Shown: positions 52,574 through 64,000, counted from the first letter of the stretch. The stretch is 64,000 nucleotides of DNA from Glebionis coronaria (GCA_025667525.1 CM046875.1:123370340-123434339), one strand, 5' to 3'. The notes: generated by a model not told the origin, from the sequence alone. Translations and numbers: made by a program.

Positions 52574-53617
52574 ATGGCCGAGGTACCGCCTAACGATAAC
52601 GGAAACGATTACGTCGTAGGTCACGAAGGGGGACCGTTTCCTCCGAACCCGCCGGACAATGATAATGGATGGATCGCTCCAGAAGAGGAAATAGGGCCGG
52701 AAAACGACAATGACGAAACCGAGGTGGATAATTTCAGCATGAGTAGTGACGAGAGTGAGGATTCCGAAGAAGAGCCCGAGGAGCTAATGGATGATGGCAT
52801 TCCCGAGGATGCCGTAGGCCAGACCGAACCCGATTTGTTTCAATCCCCGAATTCGCCGAAGGGTTATGAGGTACCACCGACCGGTCGTTATGAGCAGCAA
52901 CCCTTTAATCGCCCGATGGACAATTGTAAGGATTATTTGAGAACAGTGCCAGGATTGGTTCGAGAAGGTAATGGGAGCAGTGGAGAGTCTAGCAAGTCGT
53001 CCAAGTCGCCATCGATTCATGAGAATATTGCAAGGGTCTACTTTCCGAGACCGAGACACTACTGGGATCCCACAGGTCGTTTGGGGAGGATGGAAAGGTT
53101 GATGTATGAGCGGTTTGTAGTTGAGACCAGGGTAATTAAGAAGTTTGATAAGACTGAGAGGGAACATCAAAGACTGTTGGAAAGGACTGCGAGAATTGAG
53201 TATGACGGGAATGTGAACAAAAGTGACATCAACAGTTTAAGATCAATGGTTGCGAATTTAAGTGCTAGTCTTGACCGTGTTAGGGAGGATCAGATGAGGT
53301 TGTCGAGGATGCAGAGTTGGGAGCATCGTGTGAGAGATTCATTGCCCCCGGATTGGAGATTCGTGGACGATTTGGAGATGGAGGCAAATGACTTCATGAT
53401 TCAGCCGCCTACTGGAGGTGCTTGTATTACGGTGGGAAATCAGGTAGCGATTGAGTATGGATCCACATCAGGGACGAAAAAGGAAATGGAATGTGGGCCA
53501 GATGATAAAGGAAAGAGAAAAGTGGATGATGTGGATGAGGACGTTAGTGATGAGGAAACCGAGGAAGACGACGACGAGCCGCCATCCAAGAGGCCGTGTG
53601 GATCACCACATGCCTAG
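52574..53617 (+). CDS. Tekay accessory ORF upstream of gag
   Basis: The frame is open from 52541. I prefer the Met at 52574 (MAEVPPND, 347 codons) because it lies two bases after a splice-acceptor-like TTATTGCAG. The N-terminal 110 residues are acidic and Pro/Asn-rich. The middle has a Tyr/Arg-rich patch (YFPRPRHYWDPTGRLGRMER) and then a charged region with coiled-coil character (FDKTEREHQRLLERTARIE to SASLDRVREDQMRL). The end has basic GKRKV and SKRPCG motifs around an acidic run, reminiscent of a two-part nuclear localisation signal. It has no enzyme motif. Related elements in Asteraceae also have a coiled-coil ORF before gag, as I remember. Function is unknown; a role in RNA packaging, nuclear entry or silencing is only speculation. 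Confidence 0.75.
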   Translation: MAEVPPNDNGNDYVVGHEGGPFPPNPPDNDNGWIAPEEEIGPENDNDETEVDNFSMSSDESEDSEEEPEELMDDGIPEDAVGQTEPDLFQSPNSPKGYEVPPTGRYEQQPFNRPMDNCKDYLRTVPGLVREGNGSSGESSKSSKSPSIHENIARVYFPRPRHYWDPTGRLGRMERLMYERFVVETRVIKKFDKTEREHQRLLERTARIEYDGNVNKSDINSLRSMVANLSASLDRVREDQMRLSRMQSWEHRVRDSLPPDWRFVDDLEMEANDFMIQPPTGGACITVGNQVAIEYGSTSGTKKEMECGPDDKGKRKVDDVDEDVSDEETEEDDDEPPSKRPCGSPHA

Positions 53618-53956
53618 TTACTTGTTTTGTATTTTCTTTGATCATTGTAATAGAACTATTTTAGACCTTTGTATGATGGTATTATGACGAGAAACTCAAG
53701 TACTTGAAGTTTTATGGTGAACGATTGTAGTGGCAATACTTGTCACGATTTTGGTTAACTATCAATACAATCTATGTTACCTTTCATGATCTGTGATATG
53801 TCTTAAATTTGATCTTTTGTAGTGTGAATTGATGAATATTAGTAACTCCGTAGTGATGTGTCGTTGTATGTATTTTATGTCTGGGAAACTTGATATGAAT
53901 ACTTACATTGTTTTTCTATTTTCTTTGTCTTGCAGAAAGAGATATTCGATAACACC
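53618..53956 (+). other. spacer between accessory ORF and gag, with splice acceptor
   Basis: A 339-bp AT-rich spacer. It ends with a strong pyrimidine tract TTTTTCTATTTTCTTTGTCT followed by TGCAG (AG at 53934-53935). From 53936 seven sense codons lead in frame into the gag ATG at 53957. Confidence 0.65.
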
Positions 53957-54394
53957 ATGCCTCCAAAGTTGACCGCCGATCGTGTTAACACCATGATTCA
54001 GGAAGCTATAGCAAATGCGTTGCAAGCGGACCGAGCTGGGAGAAATCAGGACCAGGGAAGGAACGCGGGGAGACAGCAAGCCCCGAGAGTGTGTACCTAT
54101 TCTAGTTTTATGAAGTGCGGTCCCACGCAGTTCCGTGGAACGGGTGGAGCTTTAGAACTTAGACGATGGTTGGAAAAGGTTGAAAGTACGTTTGAAATCA
54201 GTGGTTGTGCAGAAGCAGATAAAGTGAAGTTTGCAGCTGCTACGTTTCTTGATGATGTGTTAAGTTGGTGGAATACCCAGGTAGCTACGGTTGGATTGGC
54301 TGTAGCGAATGCAAGGACGTGGAATGCGACCAAAGCTTTGTTGACTAAGAAGTTTTGCCCAGAGGAGGATTGGGGCAATTGGAGGACGAATTGA
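53957..54394 (+). CDS. Tekay gag, N-terminal part
   Basis: Starts [17 protein letters not shown] and shows the gag domain: [51 protein letters not shown] and [10 protein letters not shown]. Gag builds the cytoplasmic particle and binds element RNA. The coding sense leaves this frame at about 54370, directly after CPEE, where a one-base loss (or two-base gain) shifts to the frame of the next entry; this frame then ends after a few wrong residues. Translation may start further upstream through the spliced mini-exon. Confidence 0.88.
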   Translation: MPPKLTADRVNTMIQEAIANALQADRAGRNQDQGRNAGRQQAPRVCTYSSFMKCGPTQFRGTGGALELRRWLEKVESTFEISGCAEADKVKFAAATFLDDVLSWWNTQVATVGLAVANARTWNATKALLTKKFCPEEDWGNWRTN

Positions 54395-57033
54395 GGCACT
54401 TGACCTTGAAGAATAACGATATAGCTGCTTACACCAGGAGATTCAATGAGTTAAGTCTTTTGTGTCCGGACATATTTGCCAATGATGCCAAGAAAATGAA
54501 GCAGTATATAAAGGGTTTATCTAGCAATATCAAAGGTGAAACAACTTCGTCAAAACCCAGAACGTTTGATGAAGCGGTTCAAATGGCTCACGCTTTGATG
54601 GACGTTAAGCTTCAGGACAAGCAGAACTACATTGCTGAGGGCAACAAAAGGAAATGGGAAGCGGCACAAGGCAATCAATCCCAAGGCCAGATCCGAGGTG
54701 GAAATCGAAACAACCATGGTCCGAACCGTAATCAGCAGTTTAATCAGAGAAGGAACGAAGGGATGAGGGCAGTGACGAACCCTAGAGGTGCAAAAGTGAA
54801 TCCCCATTGTGGTAAGTGCAACTTGTATCATGTTGGAAATTGCCCGCCGGCATGCGGCAAGTGTGGAAAGGCAGGTCATAGGACATCCGGTTGTCGAACG
54901 GGAGGAGTAGCCACTGGGGCTAATGCTATCAGGATGAGAGGATGTTATAGTTGTGGAGAAAGGGGTCATGTGCAAGCGAATTGCCCGAAGGCAGGAAACA
55001 GGTGGGGAGGTAATAATGCGGCTGCTGTGTATCAAGTGGGAACTGCTGATAAACCACAGGGTCCAAATGTGGTTACCGGTACGTTTTTGCTAGACGCTTG
55101 TTATGCTAGTATTTTATTTGATTCTGGCTCCGACAAGAGTTTTGTAGACGTTAGATTTAGTCGTCATATCGATAGAGAACCGGTGTTGTTAACGACTAGT
55201 TATAATGTTGAATTAGCCGATGGAAAAATTGTTAGTACGAATTCTATACTGAAAGGGTGTACCTTGAAGTTAGGAAATTACGCTTTTAAAATCGACTTGA
55301 TGCCTATAGAGCTAGGATCGTTTGACGTGATTGTGGGAATGGATTGGCTAATGGCGCATAGTGCTACGATCGTCTGTGGTGAGAGATTGGTTCAGATTCC
55401 GCTGAGGAATAGGGTTTTGACGGTAAAGGGAGACGAATGCACTTCTCGTTTGAAGGTGATTTCGTGTTTGAAAATGATGAAGTACGTAGAGAGCGGATGC
55501 GATGTGTTTTTGGCACAAGTTTCGAGCGATGGTGATGTAGAGGCGAGGATCGAAGAGGTACCAGTTATTTGCGAGTATCCGGACGTTTTTCCAGACGAGT
55601 TGCCAGGTTTACCGCCTACCCGTGAGGTTGAGTTTCGAATTGATTTAGTGCCAGGAGCTGCGTCGGTTGCACGTGCACCTTATCGCTTAGCACCATCTGA
55701 GTTAAAGGAGTTATCGGATCAATTGAAGGAATTGATGGACAAAGGATTTATTAGGCCGAGCTCATCACCTTGGGGAGCGCCAGTGTTGTTCGTAAAGAAG
55801 AAGGATGGTTCGTTTAGGATGTGTATTGACTATAGGGAACTCAATAAGCTGACGGTTAAGAATCGGTACCCATTACCGAGGATTGATGATTTGTTCGATC
55901 AATTGCAAGGTTCCAGTGTATACTCAAAGATCGATTTAAGATCAGGGTATCATCAACTGCGTGTAAGAGAGGAGGATATTCCTGTAACTGCCTTTCGTAC
56001 GCGGTATGGACACTTTGAATTTCGAGTGATGCCGTTTGGGTTGACAAACGCGCCTGCTGTATTCATGGATCTTATGAATCGCGTGTGCAAGCCGTATCTA
56101 GATAAGTTTGTTATTGTTTTCATCGACGACATACTTATTTACTCTAAAAGTAGGGAGGAGCACGAGAAGCACCTGAGAAAGATTTTGGAGTTGTTAAGGA
56201 AGGAGAAGCTGTATGCAAAATTCTCTAAGTGTGAGTTTTGGTTGGAATCAGTGCAGTTTCTAGGTCATGTGATTGATAGTGAGGTAGTTCGTGTAGATCC
56301 TGCCAAGATCGTAGCGATCAGGGAATGGTCAGCACCGACGACGCCGACTGAAGTTCGACAATTTCTGGGTTTAGCGGGGTATTATCGAAGGTTTATTGAA
56401 GGATTTTCTTTGATTGCAAAACCATTGACGAGGCTTACCGAAAAGAATAGGGTGTATGAATGGGGAAATGAGGAAGAGCTTGCTTTCGAAACGCTCAAGG
56501 ATAAGTTATGTTCCGCGCCGATTTTATCATTGCCTGAAGGAACCGAAGACTTTGTAGTGTATTGTGATGCGTCTCGTAAAGGTTATGGAGCGGTATTAAT
56601 GCAACGTGAAAAGGTGATAGCTTACGCGTCGAGGCAACTAAGGAAGAACGAGGAGAACTACACGACGCACGATTTGGAATTAGGAGCTGTAGTTTTTGCG
56701 TTGAAATTGTGGAGACACTATCTGTATGGGACAAAGTGTGTTGTATTCACTGACCACAAGAGTTTGCAGCACATTTTAGATCAAAAGGAGTTGAATATGC
56801 GACAAAGACGATGGGTTGAACTACTGAGTGATTATGACTGCGAAATTCGCTACCACCCTGGCAAGGCGAATGTTGTAGCGGATGCACTGAGTAGGAAAGA
56901 ACGGGAGAAACCTTTGAGGGTTAGAGCTTTAGTGATGACTGAGAGCGTTGACTTAACCGAAACCATACTGAAGGCTCAGGAGAGAGGACTAATGAAAGGG
57001 AATGTTGAAGCCGAGAACCTAGACGAATGTTGA
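54370..57033 (+). CDS. Tekay gag C-terminus, protease, RT and RNase H
   Basis: The frame continues gag ([19 protein letters not shown]) and has zinc-knuckle motifs [14 protein letters not shown] (54853-54894) and [14 protein letters not shown] (54943-54984), after a partial CGKC...C. The protease site is [12 protein letters not shown] (DSGS, 55120-55131). The RT has [17 protein letters not shown], the active site [11 protein letters not shown] (56119-56151) and [15 protein letters not shown]. RNase H has [22 protein letters not shown] and FTDHKSLQ (Asp, Glu, Asp kept), then [15 protein letters not shown]. All catalytic residues look intact. The frame ends at 57033 because one base is missing before the MLKPL segment. 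Confidence 0.92.
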   Translation: MGQLEDELRHLTLKNNDIAAYTRRFNELSLLCPDIFANDAKKMKQYIKGLSSNIKGETTSSKPRTFDEAVQMAHALMDVKLQDKQNYIAEGNKRKWEAAQGNQSQGQIRGGNRNNHGPNRNQQFNQRRNEGMRAVTNPRGAKVNPHCGKCNLYHVGNCPPACGKCGKAGHRTSGCRTGGVATGANAIRMRGCYSCGERGHVQANCPKAGNRWGGNNAAAVYQVGTADKPQGPNVVTGTFLLDACYASILFDSGSDKSFVDVRFSRHIDREPVLLTTSYNVELADGKIVSTNSILKGCTLKLGNYAFKIDLMPIELGSFDVIVGMDWLMAHSATIVCGERLVQIPLRNRVLTVKGDECTSRLKVISCLKMMKYVESGCDVFLAQVSSDGDVEARIEEVPVICEYPDVFPDELPGLPPTREVEFRIDLVPGAASVARAPYRLAPSELKELSDQLKELMDKGFIRPSSSPWGAPVLFVKKKDGSFRMCIDYRELNKLTVKNRYPLPRIDDLFDQLQGSSVYSKIDLRSGYHQLRVREEDIPVTAFRTRYGHFEFRVMPFGLTNAPAVFMDLMNRVCKPYLDKFVIVFIDDILIYSKSREEHEKHLRKILELLRKEKLYAKFSKCEFWLESVQFLGHVIDSEVVRVDPAKIVAIREWSAPTTPTEVRQFLGLAGYYRRFIEGFSLIAKPLTRLTEKNRVYEWGNEEELAFETLKDKLCSAPILSLPEGTEDFVVYCDASRKGYGAVLMQREKVIAYASRQLRKNEENYTTHDLELGAVVFALKLWRHYLYGTKCVVFTDHKSLQHILDQKELNMRQRRWVELLSDYDCEIRYHPGKANVVADALSRKEREKPLRVRALVMTESVDLTETILKAQERGLMKGNVEAENLDEC

Positions 57034-58400
57034 AACCTCTTTTCGTGATTAGGTCTGACGGACTAAGATATTTTGAGAATCGGATTTGGTTACCATTGTG
57101 TTCATCTGAGGAAGGAAAGCCTGGAGTTCGAGAATTGGTTATGAATGAGTCGCATAAGTCGAAGTATTCGATACATCCTGGATCGGATAAAATGTACCAC
57201 GACCTGAAGAAAGTTTATTGGTGGCCGAATATGAAGGCGGATATTGCTCGTTACGTTAGTAAGTGTTTGACTTGCGCGAAGGTTCAGGCAGAACATAATA
57301 AACCATCTGGATTGTTGGTACAACCAGAAATCCCAGAATGGAAATGGGAGAAAATCGCAATGGATTTCGTGACGGGTTTACCTAGGACTCCTAGTGGAAG
57401 CGATATGATATGGGTAATTGTGGATAGGTTGACGAAATCTGCTCATTTCTTACCTATGAAGAAGACGGACAGCATGGAAAAACTCGCCAGCGTGTACGTG
57501 AAGGAGATCGTCTGTAGACATGAAGTGCCGTTATCGATCATTTCGGATCGCGACAGTAGATTTACGTCGGAATTTTGGAAATCGCTTCAACGTGCGATGG
57601 GCACTGAACTGAGTTTAAGCACGGCTTATCACCCGGAAACTAACGGCCAGAGCGAACGAACTATTCAAACGATGGAGGACATGCTCCGAGCATGCGTGAT
57701 CGATTTTGGAGGAAGTTGGGAACGCCACTTGCCTCTGGTGGAATTTTCGTACAATAATAGTTATCATGCGAGCATCAAGGCAGCACCGTTCGAAGCATTG
57801 TATGGAAGGAAGTGTAGATCGCCTGTGTGTTGGAGTGAAGTAGGGGAAAGTCAATTGACTGGACCCGAAATGGTTTTAGAAACGACAGAGAAGATTGTGC
57901 AAATCAAGAACCGACTACTTGCTGCGAGAAGCCGACAGAAGAGTTATGCCGATAACCGAAGGAAACCGTTGGAGTTTGAAGTTGGAGATATGGTTATGCT
58001 CAAGGTATCGCCATGGAAGGGTGTAATTCGTTTTGGGAAGAAAGGAAAGTTGAGTCCGAGGTATATTGGACCGTTTAAGATCGTTGAACGAATTGGACCG
58101 GTAGCGTACAAGTTAGAATTGCCGACCGAGCTTAGTGCTATTCATGACACGTTTCACGTATCGAACCTGAAGAAGAGTTTGGCGGACAAGGAATTGGTGA
58201 TTCCTTTGGACGAGATTCGACTAGACGACAAAATGCACTTTGTGGAAGAACCTGTGGAAATTATGGACCGGGAGGTCAAGCGGTTGAAGCATAGTAGGAT
58301 TCCTATTGTGAAGGTCCGATGGAATTCTAAGCGTGGACCGGAATACACCTGGGAACGTGAGGACTTTTTCAAGGAAAGGTATCCTCATCTGTTCCAGTAG
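57027..58400 (+). CDS. Tekay integrase with chromodomain
   Basis: Continues pol in a new frame. The zinc domain is [11 protein letters not shown]...CLTCAKVQ (about 57177-57290). The catalytic core has MDFVTGLP (Asp), ISDRDSRF (Asp) and [11 protein letters not shown] (Glu). It then has the GPF segment [20 protein letters not shown] (about 58058-58120) and a C-terminal chromodomain ([36 protein letters not shown]). Chromodomains of this type help direct insertion to heterochromatin. A frameshift of one base joins it to the RT frame, so it would not be made from the polyprotein unless ribosomes shift. Confidence 0.92.
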   Translation: MLKPLFVIRSDGLRYFENRIWLPLCSSEEGKPGVRELVMNESHKSKYSIHPGSDKMYHDLKKVYWWPNMKADIARYVSKCLTCAKVQAEHNKPSGLLVQPEIPEWKWEKIAMDFVTGLPRTPSGSDMIWVIVDRLTKSAHFLPMKKTDSMEKLASVYVKEIVCRHEVPLSIISDRDSRFTSEFWKSLQRAMGTELSLSTAYHPETNGQSERTIQTMEDMLRACVIDFGGSWERHLPLVEFSYNNSYHASIKAAPFEALYGRKCRSPVCWSEVGESQLTGPEMVLETTEKIVQIKNRLLAARSRQKSYADNRRKPLEFEVGDMVMLKVSPWKGVIRFGKKGKLSPRYIGPFKIVERIGPVAYKLELPTELSAIHDTFHVSNLKKSLADKELVIPLDEIRLDDKMHFVEEPVEIMDREVKRLKHSRIPIVKVRWNSKRGPEYTWEREDFFKERYPHLFQ

Positions 58401-58426
58401 CACGAAATGTGAGTACAAGAAGAGGC

Positions 58427-58463
58427 GAGCGTCGGGACGTCGCTCTCTTTAAGGAGGGGTGGA
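58427..58463 (+). other. Tekay pre-PPT hairpin and polypurine tract
   Basis: GAGCGTC-GGGAC-GTCGCTC (58427-58445) can fold with one mismatch. TTAAGGAGGGGTGGA follows and abuts the 3' LTR. The minus-strand relative has the same loop and tract. Confidence 0.75.
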
Positions 58464-61262
58464 TGTGACACCCTAGAATCGAGGTCATTAACGATACCCT
58501 AAATTACGCTAATTTTTGAAATTTTTAATAAATTTTAATTTCTATATTTATAAGTATTTTGGTTAAAGCCGATGTTCGAGGTTATAATTTTTACGATTGA
58601 CGTTTTAAGAAGGACGATGACGATTACGATCCCGAGGGATGCCCAATTTTATATAATTTTTGACGATTTATCGATAATGTAATTTTTCGAGAATTTTATT
58701 TACGGTTCGTGTTAAGTTGAGTCGGGTGAGTTTTATAGCCTTCCGAGTACATTTAAAGTATCCCAAAAATATTTTGGAGCGTTCGGGAAGATTTCCGACT
58801 CCTGTAAAATTTTCAAAATTGACAAATGAGTCGAACCCGCAAAGTTTTGAGGACGTTTTCTACTTAAGGACAAAAGAAGCTAAAAATTGCAAAAAGGCCC
58901 CTCCCAACCCACCAAAAAGGCCAAATGTGACACAAACACAAACACATACAAAATTTACACCAAAATTTGAACTCTCTCTCCCTCCTTGCTCTCTCTAGCC
59001 GACGGACACCCCAAGAACACCAAGAAAATTCACCAAAAATCTTTTTCCACTTGATTTTCCTAAAAACTAAGGTTAGACCACATCTAATTTGGTCATTCCC
59101 CACATGTTCATGTGCTCAAATCCCACATGCACTAACAAAAATTTTTCAAGATTTTTCAAGATGATCCAAATTCGTTTTTGTGGCTAAATGTGCTAATGCA
59201 TGTTGATTTTATGAGTAATGGATGCAAGAACACCAAGAAAACCCACCAAAATTAATTTGGTTGTGGTGATTGGGTCACCCAAACCCCACGGCAATGGGGG
59301 TGTTTGGGGAGCCATGGTGGTTGTTGATTTTGAGTGTTGTTCTTATGTTTGGCTTAATGTTTTAGGATGTTTTACATAGGTTTCACTAGTTGCATGTTCA
59401 TTTCTTTAAATTTTTGATTTTGAGATTGGTTGATCAATAGGGGTAGGACTGAAATTTGGTGTTAGGATATGTTTGGGAAGGCTTAGGATGATGTTTAGTG
59501 GTGGTTAGAAGGCTTGGAATCGAGTCTAAGTGCGTTTTTGGTATGGTCATTTTTAGGCAGAAACTTTAGGTCCATTTCATAAAAATGATTTTTCTTCCAG
59601 GACTTGAAAACTAAATGTAGTTATAGAGGGTCTTCCTAGCTTTAATTTGGTATAAGGTAGAGCCCGTGACTCAAAACGAGCTAAAAGTTATGACATTTTA
59701 AAGATCGGGTACCGGGAGACGAGGACTTTCATAATCCGAATTTGTGCAAAGTTTTAGTCAAATCCCGAGGGTCACAAATATAAATTGGTAAATGGTCAAG
59801 GGTCAAAATTTGGTCCCAAACCTGTGTAAATGAGTCTATATGTTGACTTAGGAGTCAACGAAGTCAAAGGTACTTTTCATATAGGTCAAAGAGGTCAAAA
59901 TTGGTCGAAGCGCAATTTCAGCCCGTAAAATGTAGTCGTGGAAAAGAGTTGCGTAACGGGTCGTAAAAGTAAAAACTTTTATTGGGCTTAAAAACATGTT
60001 ATCTACAGGTCTTATAGGATTTTTGGAAATTTTGTCAAATTTTATAAGTGTGGTTAAATAAGGTAAAACAGCCCGTACTTTAGTCGAGTACCGGCGAGAA
60101 TGAGTAAAAATGGACAACGTAAGTAATGAGAACGAATGGTATAAAATGAGTGATACTTGTTGTTTTTGTTTTTGGCGTGAGTTATACTTGTCCTAAGTGA
60201 CTAGTATATATGTATTTTATACAGTACCGTAAGTATTTAAAATGAGATTACTCATTACGCGTTATTTGTGATAGGTGTTGATTTAACCGGGCATCCGTTT
60301 CGTCGTCAGTGATCATCCCTCGAAATACTGACTACTTAAGATATAAGGTGTGAATTTATAGCCTCGCTTATATTATTTCAAATTGTTTTACCCGCGAGGG
60401 AAATGCATGTTAGTTTTTAAAAGGAACGTATATCATGAATGATTGTTAGACCCAAAAGTTGCCTTAGAAATTGTGTTGAGTACCAAGTTGCCAAAGACCC
60501 TAAATTCATGAACTATTAACTATTGTCCTGCCCTCGAGTAGGGGGAAATAGCCGCTTATGAAATTTGTAGTACTACGGGGTTAACGACCCAATGCTAGCC
60601 GAGAAGCTGTACTTTTAGTAAGTTCTGCGGTAGATTATTTTGTATGAGAAATAAGGTATAATTGCAACTGATGCCTTTAGAAGGGGCACTGGTTTCATCT
60701 GAATCACGCCTGTATTTATTACGCGGGTGATTGAGTTAACGGATTAGTGTCATGAGCTTAAACACAATTGTCAGTATCCTGATTATAGTTTGTTTGATCG
60801 ACAAGACTATAAATGATCACGAATGGTTTTTATTATATATACGTTCAAATGGATTGTAAAACCTATGAATTCCACTCAACGTTTTCGTTGACCAAATTTT
60901 TGGCATGTGTTTCAGGTAACCGCTGAGATGTAGGATGGAGCATGCATGGGATGGATGTTGTGTGTACGGCTTGGTGTCCGCTTGTTTTTCCCTCCTTTTT
61001 CTACTTAAACAATTTTTAAGTTTAATGTTTTGTGGTTGTAAACTGAAATTCTTGGGTTGAGATTCATGGGGACCGAAAACGCTTAACTCTGTGTACTATT
61101 TGGGGTTGGAAAAACCGTGGACATGTATCATCTAACAATTTTAATTTCAAATTTTAAGTTGACGTCTTTTTAGCGTCGTTTGATATATCTTGTGTGCAAC
61201 GAATACTGTGTAGCACCCATTGTTGTAGTTCCGCTGCGCATAGCAATTGTGGGGGTGTTACA
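58464..61262 (+). repeat. 3' LTR of Tekay
   Basis: 2799 bp, one T longer than the 5' LTR near 59045. About 12 substitutions by eye. Confidence 0.96.
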
Positions 61263-61311
61263 TGAAAATACTTCAAATATATGAAAAAAGTCTCGGGATA
61301 ACAACAGCCAT

Positions 61312-61566
61312 CTACAAATACATAGAGTAAAAATCGAACATCAACACAAACGTCAAAATAGGACAAAGATCATAATTCCCATCGTCTTGAGTTGCACACA
61401 CATTCCACCAAGGGTATACGGGGAGAGGAGAAGGATCACCTGGTCGAATATAAACAATTTCACCAGGAAGATCGAGTTCTTTCACCTCTACAATTCGAAA
61501 AGTGGCTTCGCCTCCTCGCTTTTGTTCAATATAAATAAATAACCACTTTAATGAAGATTTATAGCA
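61312..61566 (-). pseudogene. gene-like open frame fragment, unknown
   Basis: A minus-strand frame of 84 codons, open from a stop at 61567-61569 to a stop at 61312-61314, has no good start codon. Its middle looks protein-like: GGEATFRIVEVKELDLPGEI, then YIRPGDPSPLPVYPWWNV. A start by splicing is possible, since an AG lies just before RGGEAT, but the pyrimidine tract is weak. It ends about 45 bp from the Tekay insertion site. It could be the last exon of a host gene or a fragment of a TE or captured gene. I do not recognise the family. Confidence 0.35.
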
Positions 61567-64000
61567 TCATTCAAGTAAATACAGAATTTTAGGTTCCATT
61601 AACCAAAAGAAGAAAAGTCACGACGTCCATGAAGAGGACAAAAATACACCGGGTGACATGCTCTCATTATCAAGTACTAGCGAAGTAGCAATCCAAAAAT
61701 AGATATAATAATAATGGTTTCATACCATAGACAATATTAAAATAAACAATCACATGACTACTCAAGTTTAGATATAGACTTGCAAAATCAAAGAAATGAC
61801 GCTGTACGATCGAACCATCGTGACTCAAAATATTACGTCTTAAGAAATAATACAAATATGCGTTTCTTGGGTAATCCATTTTCATTTTCTAATTAATGTT
61901 ACCATGTACCTTGTAAAAGCGAGCATTTACACATTTTTAATTTGTGTCACACCATTAAAGAATTTATACCATTCATTTTTCAATCTTTACGAAGTTTTCA
62001 TTTCTGGAAAAATTTCAATCTCTCGGAAATTATTAACATTAGTAGATGTGGTGACTCGGTTATCATAATCGACAAATCATTAGGTTTGAAAATCTCCATA
62101 CTTGTGTCAAAATCTCATTAATGTTCATATCTTAAGTACCAAAAACGTATACAGTAAGAATTTTCAAAGTTTTACATTATTATTATTACGACTCATCTTA
62201 TTACGTATATACAAATATCCATCATGACTCAAACTAGTCCAATTAACTCTTAAAATCAACCTTTGACTTTTTATTATACATAAGTCTTCCTTAAAACTGT
62301 TTTGTTAAATCATATTCGCGCAATTCGACTCAAATGATAAAGAGGTTTCACGTGGTATTATCTCGGATACTTACTGATTTTAGTCGACACTTGAATCTTG
62401 ATAATAATAATAAAATAATAAATAATTAAGATGCTTATTTCAATAATTCAAAGATATATAAAATTCAACTTTTAATCATTAGCCCATTATCAAACGATTT
62501 TTAAAATTAACACACCTCGCAGCGGAATAAAATAACGTTCCATCAACTTTTAATAATTTATTTCAAGCGTTAGGATTTCTCACTTAAAGTGTATATTATG
62601 ATTTTATCCCAGTTTATTTACTACAACAAGTGACGAGTTCTAGCTTATACCAATGCAATAACATGACCTTATGTTTAAGATAAAACCAGTTTTACAAAGT
62701 CTCTAGCTCCAAAATACGTGGTCAATTTTTCTACTCATTTTCTGTATTACAAGATACGCCAAAAGTTTGCTACAAATACTCGATAGTCATATCGTTAATT
62801 TTACCAATAACTCCTTTCTCAAATTAAATTAAACAAATTTTGACAGTTGCATCACAAGCTTTTAGTATCAAAGTGCTAATATATGAAAACGAAGATTTTA
62901 CGAGTAATATAAACTACTTATTATGATCTACCAACCAAAGTTAAAAAAAAATAATTTCACTTTGTCCATTTACTCTCTACACATATTTTATTGGTTACAA
63001 GACACATCATAAGTCATTTTTATCCAAAATTTTCATCCACCAAATATTAAATATGTAAAACACTTTATGTTTAAATCATTCGATCAACAAAGTTTAATGC
63101 TTATTTAACTCACACAAATGCCGGACCTTGTCATATATAGTATCAAATTTAAAATAATAAGACAACAAGACGAATGCAATAAACGGAATGAGAATACGTA
63201 TGTCAACTAAGTGTTGTTATCGGCCACGGATGAGTCTCGAGATCGTACACCACAAAATTAACACAAACCAACCAAATTTTCAAGTTATCGCGATTGATCA
63301 CAACGCTAGTCTATTTTTAAAATGCATTTTTAAATTCGAGTAAAATGGTAAACAACGATTAAATGACGACGCGCCTCAACCACATTTCATAATATACACA
63401 CGTAATCGCCGCTAAAACGTACACATCATTGATTATACTTCGGTTATATTATAGTTACACGAACTAATATATCAAACCCATAAGAAATAAAGGAAATAAA
63501 ATAGTACGTAAGTAAATTACGTCTCACAAGAAGATGTCCAAGAATGACACATCACGGTGCGATAACGAAAATCGAGATTAATTAGTCGATATACAATATG
63601 TTACGAAGCATTATTTACGTATCTAGGATATTAAACGAGGTTCACACTCAGTTAGTCGATCAATAAATTAATTATCAAGATTGATAATTAGCGGTGAGGC
63701 TGAATTCTCAACAAAACAGCATTGTAAATGTACGATAATCACCCAAGGACCATTGCTACGCGTGCAATGCCTTTAAATACCACAGTATATACATACCTAT
63801 ACATACAATCATTCCCACATACACATAGGATCACAACACAGTGTTGCCATGTAATGCAATGTAGCCCGTATGCCAATTACATGCAACATATAAGATAATC
63901 TTACAAGAATTTGCAAATTACGATGATAAGTACTCACGTACAAAACAATATATCTCAATATATATCATAGTATTTACTTACTAAATACTAGGGAATTCAT
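61567..64000. other. AT-rich right flank, nothing firmly recognised
   Basis: No domain, RNA gene or clear LTR is seen. Around 62510-62530, ACACACCTCGCAGCGGAA resembles, on the minus strand, the CCGCTGCG...GTGTTA ends of chromovirus LTRs and could be an eroded LTR end. Near 63770, CCTTTAAATACC is TATA-like but has no gene beside it. Confidence 0.35.

Larger units (their letters stand above)
49385..61262 (+). mobile_element. Tekay-type Ty3 chromovirus, young and almost complete
   Basis: An 11.9-kb element flanked by TGAAA target duplications (49380-49384 and 61263-61267). It has 2.8-kb LTRs, a tRNA-Met-type primer site, an extra upstream ORF, gag with zinc knuckles, protease, RT, RNase H, integrase with a chromodomain, and a polypurine tract. 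The two LTRs differ at only about 12 sites and one T-run length. The long LTR, TGTGACACCC start and chromodomain fit the Tekay/Del lineage. Two single-step frameshifts in gag-pol (about 54370 and 57027) should stop it making its own full enzyme set. Confidence 0.95.

Noticed and set aside
62510..62530. Possible end of another chromovirus LTR
   Set aside because: Only a short resemblance; no partner LTR, primer site or purine tract could be found.

Overview
This window is plant nuclear DNA made almost entirely of nested LTR retrotransposons. I see no intact host gene, no rRNA or tRNA gene and no CRISPR array. The TE proteins look like families I know from Asteraceae genomes (daisy/chrysanthemum group): a Copia gag with the KTGQSIQTM motif, a cysteine-rich plus FDPG-box module, and a Tekay-type chromovirus with an extra ORF before gag. 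The family assignment is inference from remembered protein patterns, not a search.

Layout. 1-2201: decayed 3' end and LTR of a minus-strand chromovirus. 2202-4341, continuing at 28190-28489: AT-rich diverged LTR-like sequence resembling the LTR of element GA1. 4342-28189: a decayed Sirevirus-like Ty1/copia element, split by two insertions in its 3' region. The first is GA1 (11962-20646, minus strand, TSD ATGAT), a gag-protease element without RT or integrase. The second is GA2 (20882-27274, plus strand), an element with a tRNA-Asp primer site that encodes a Cys-rich/acidic/FDPG module and no pol. 28490-31965: LTR and integrase/chromodomain remnants of a minus-strand Tekay relative. 49385-61262: a young full-length Tekay-type chromovirus (TSD TGAAA). 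61268-64000: AT-rich flank with one unexplained gene-like open frame.

A 15.5-kb block (17788-33307) is repeated directly and in tandem at 33308-48913, with a 4-base CAAA overlap at the junction. So half of GA1, all of GA2, the Copia 3' end and the minus-strand Tekay remnant occur twice.

By-eye divergences give a consistent order: Copia LTR pair about 5%, GA2 LTR pair about 3.5%, GA1 LTR pair about 2%, the two duplication units about 1%, Tekay LTR pair about 0.4%. Thus Copia inserted first, GA2 and GA1 landed in it, the block then duplicated, and Tekay inserted last.

The most interesting signals are these. Tekay has an apparent alternative-splicing design, with a 9-nt coding mini-exon that joins in frame to gag and skips an upstream accessory ORF. 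GA1 and GA2 share an RNA hairpin with covariation and an AGGCAA loop after the FDPG module. They also share a repeated hairpin plus AAGTGTAGGGG purine box. Other signals are a covarying hairpin in the Copia 3' region and a periodic AACCGGTT array at the left edge.
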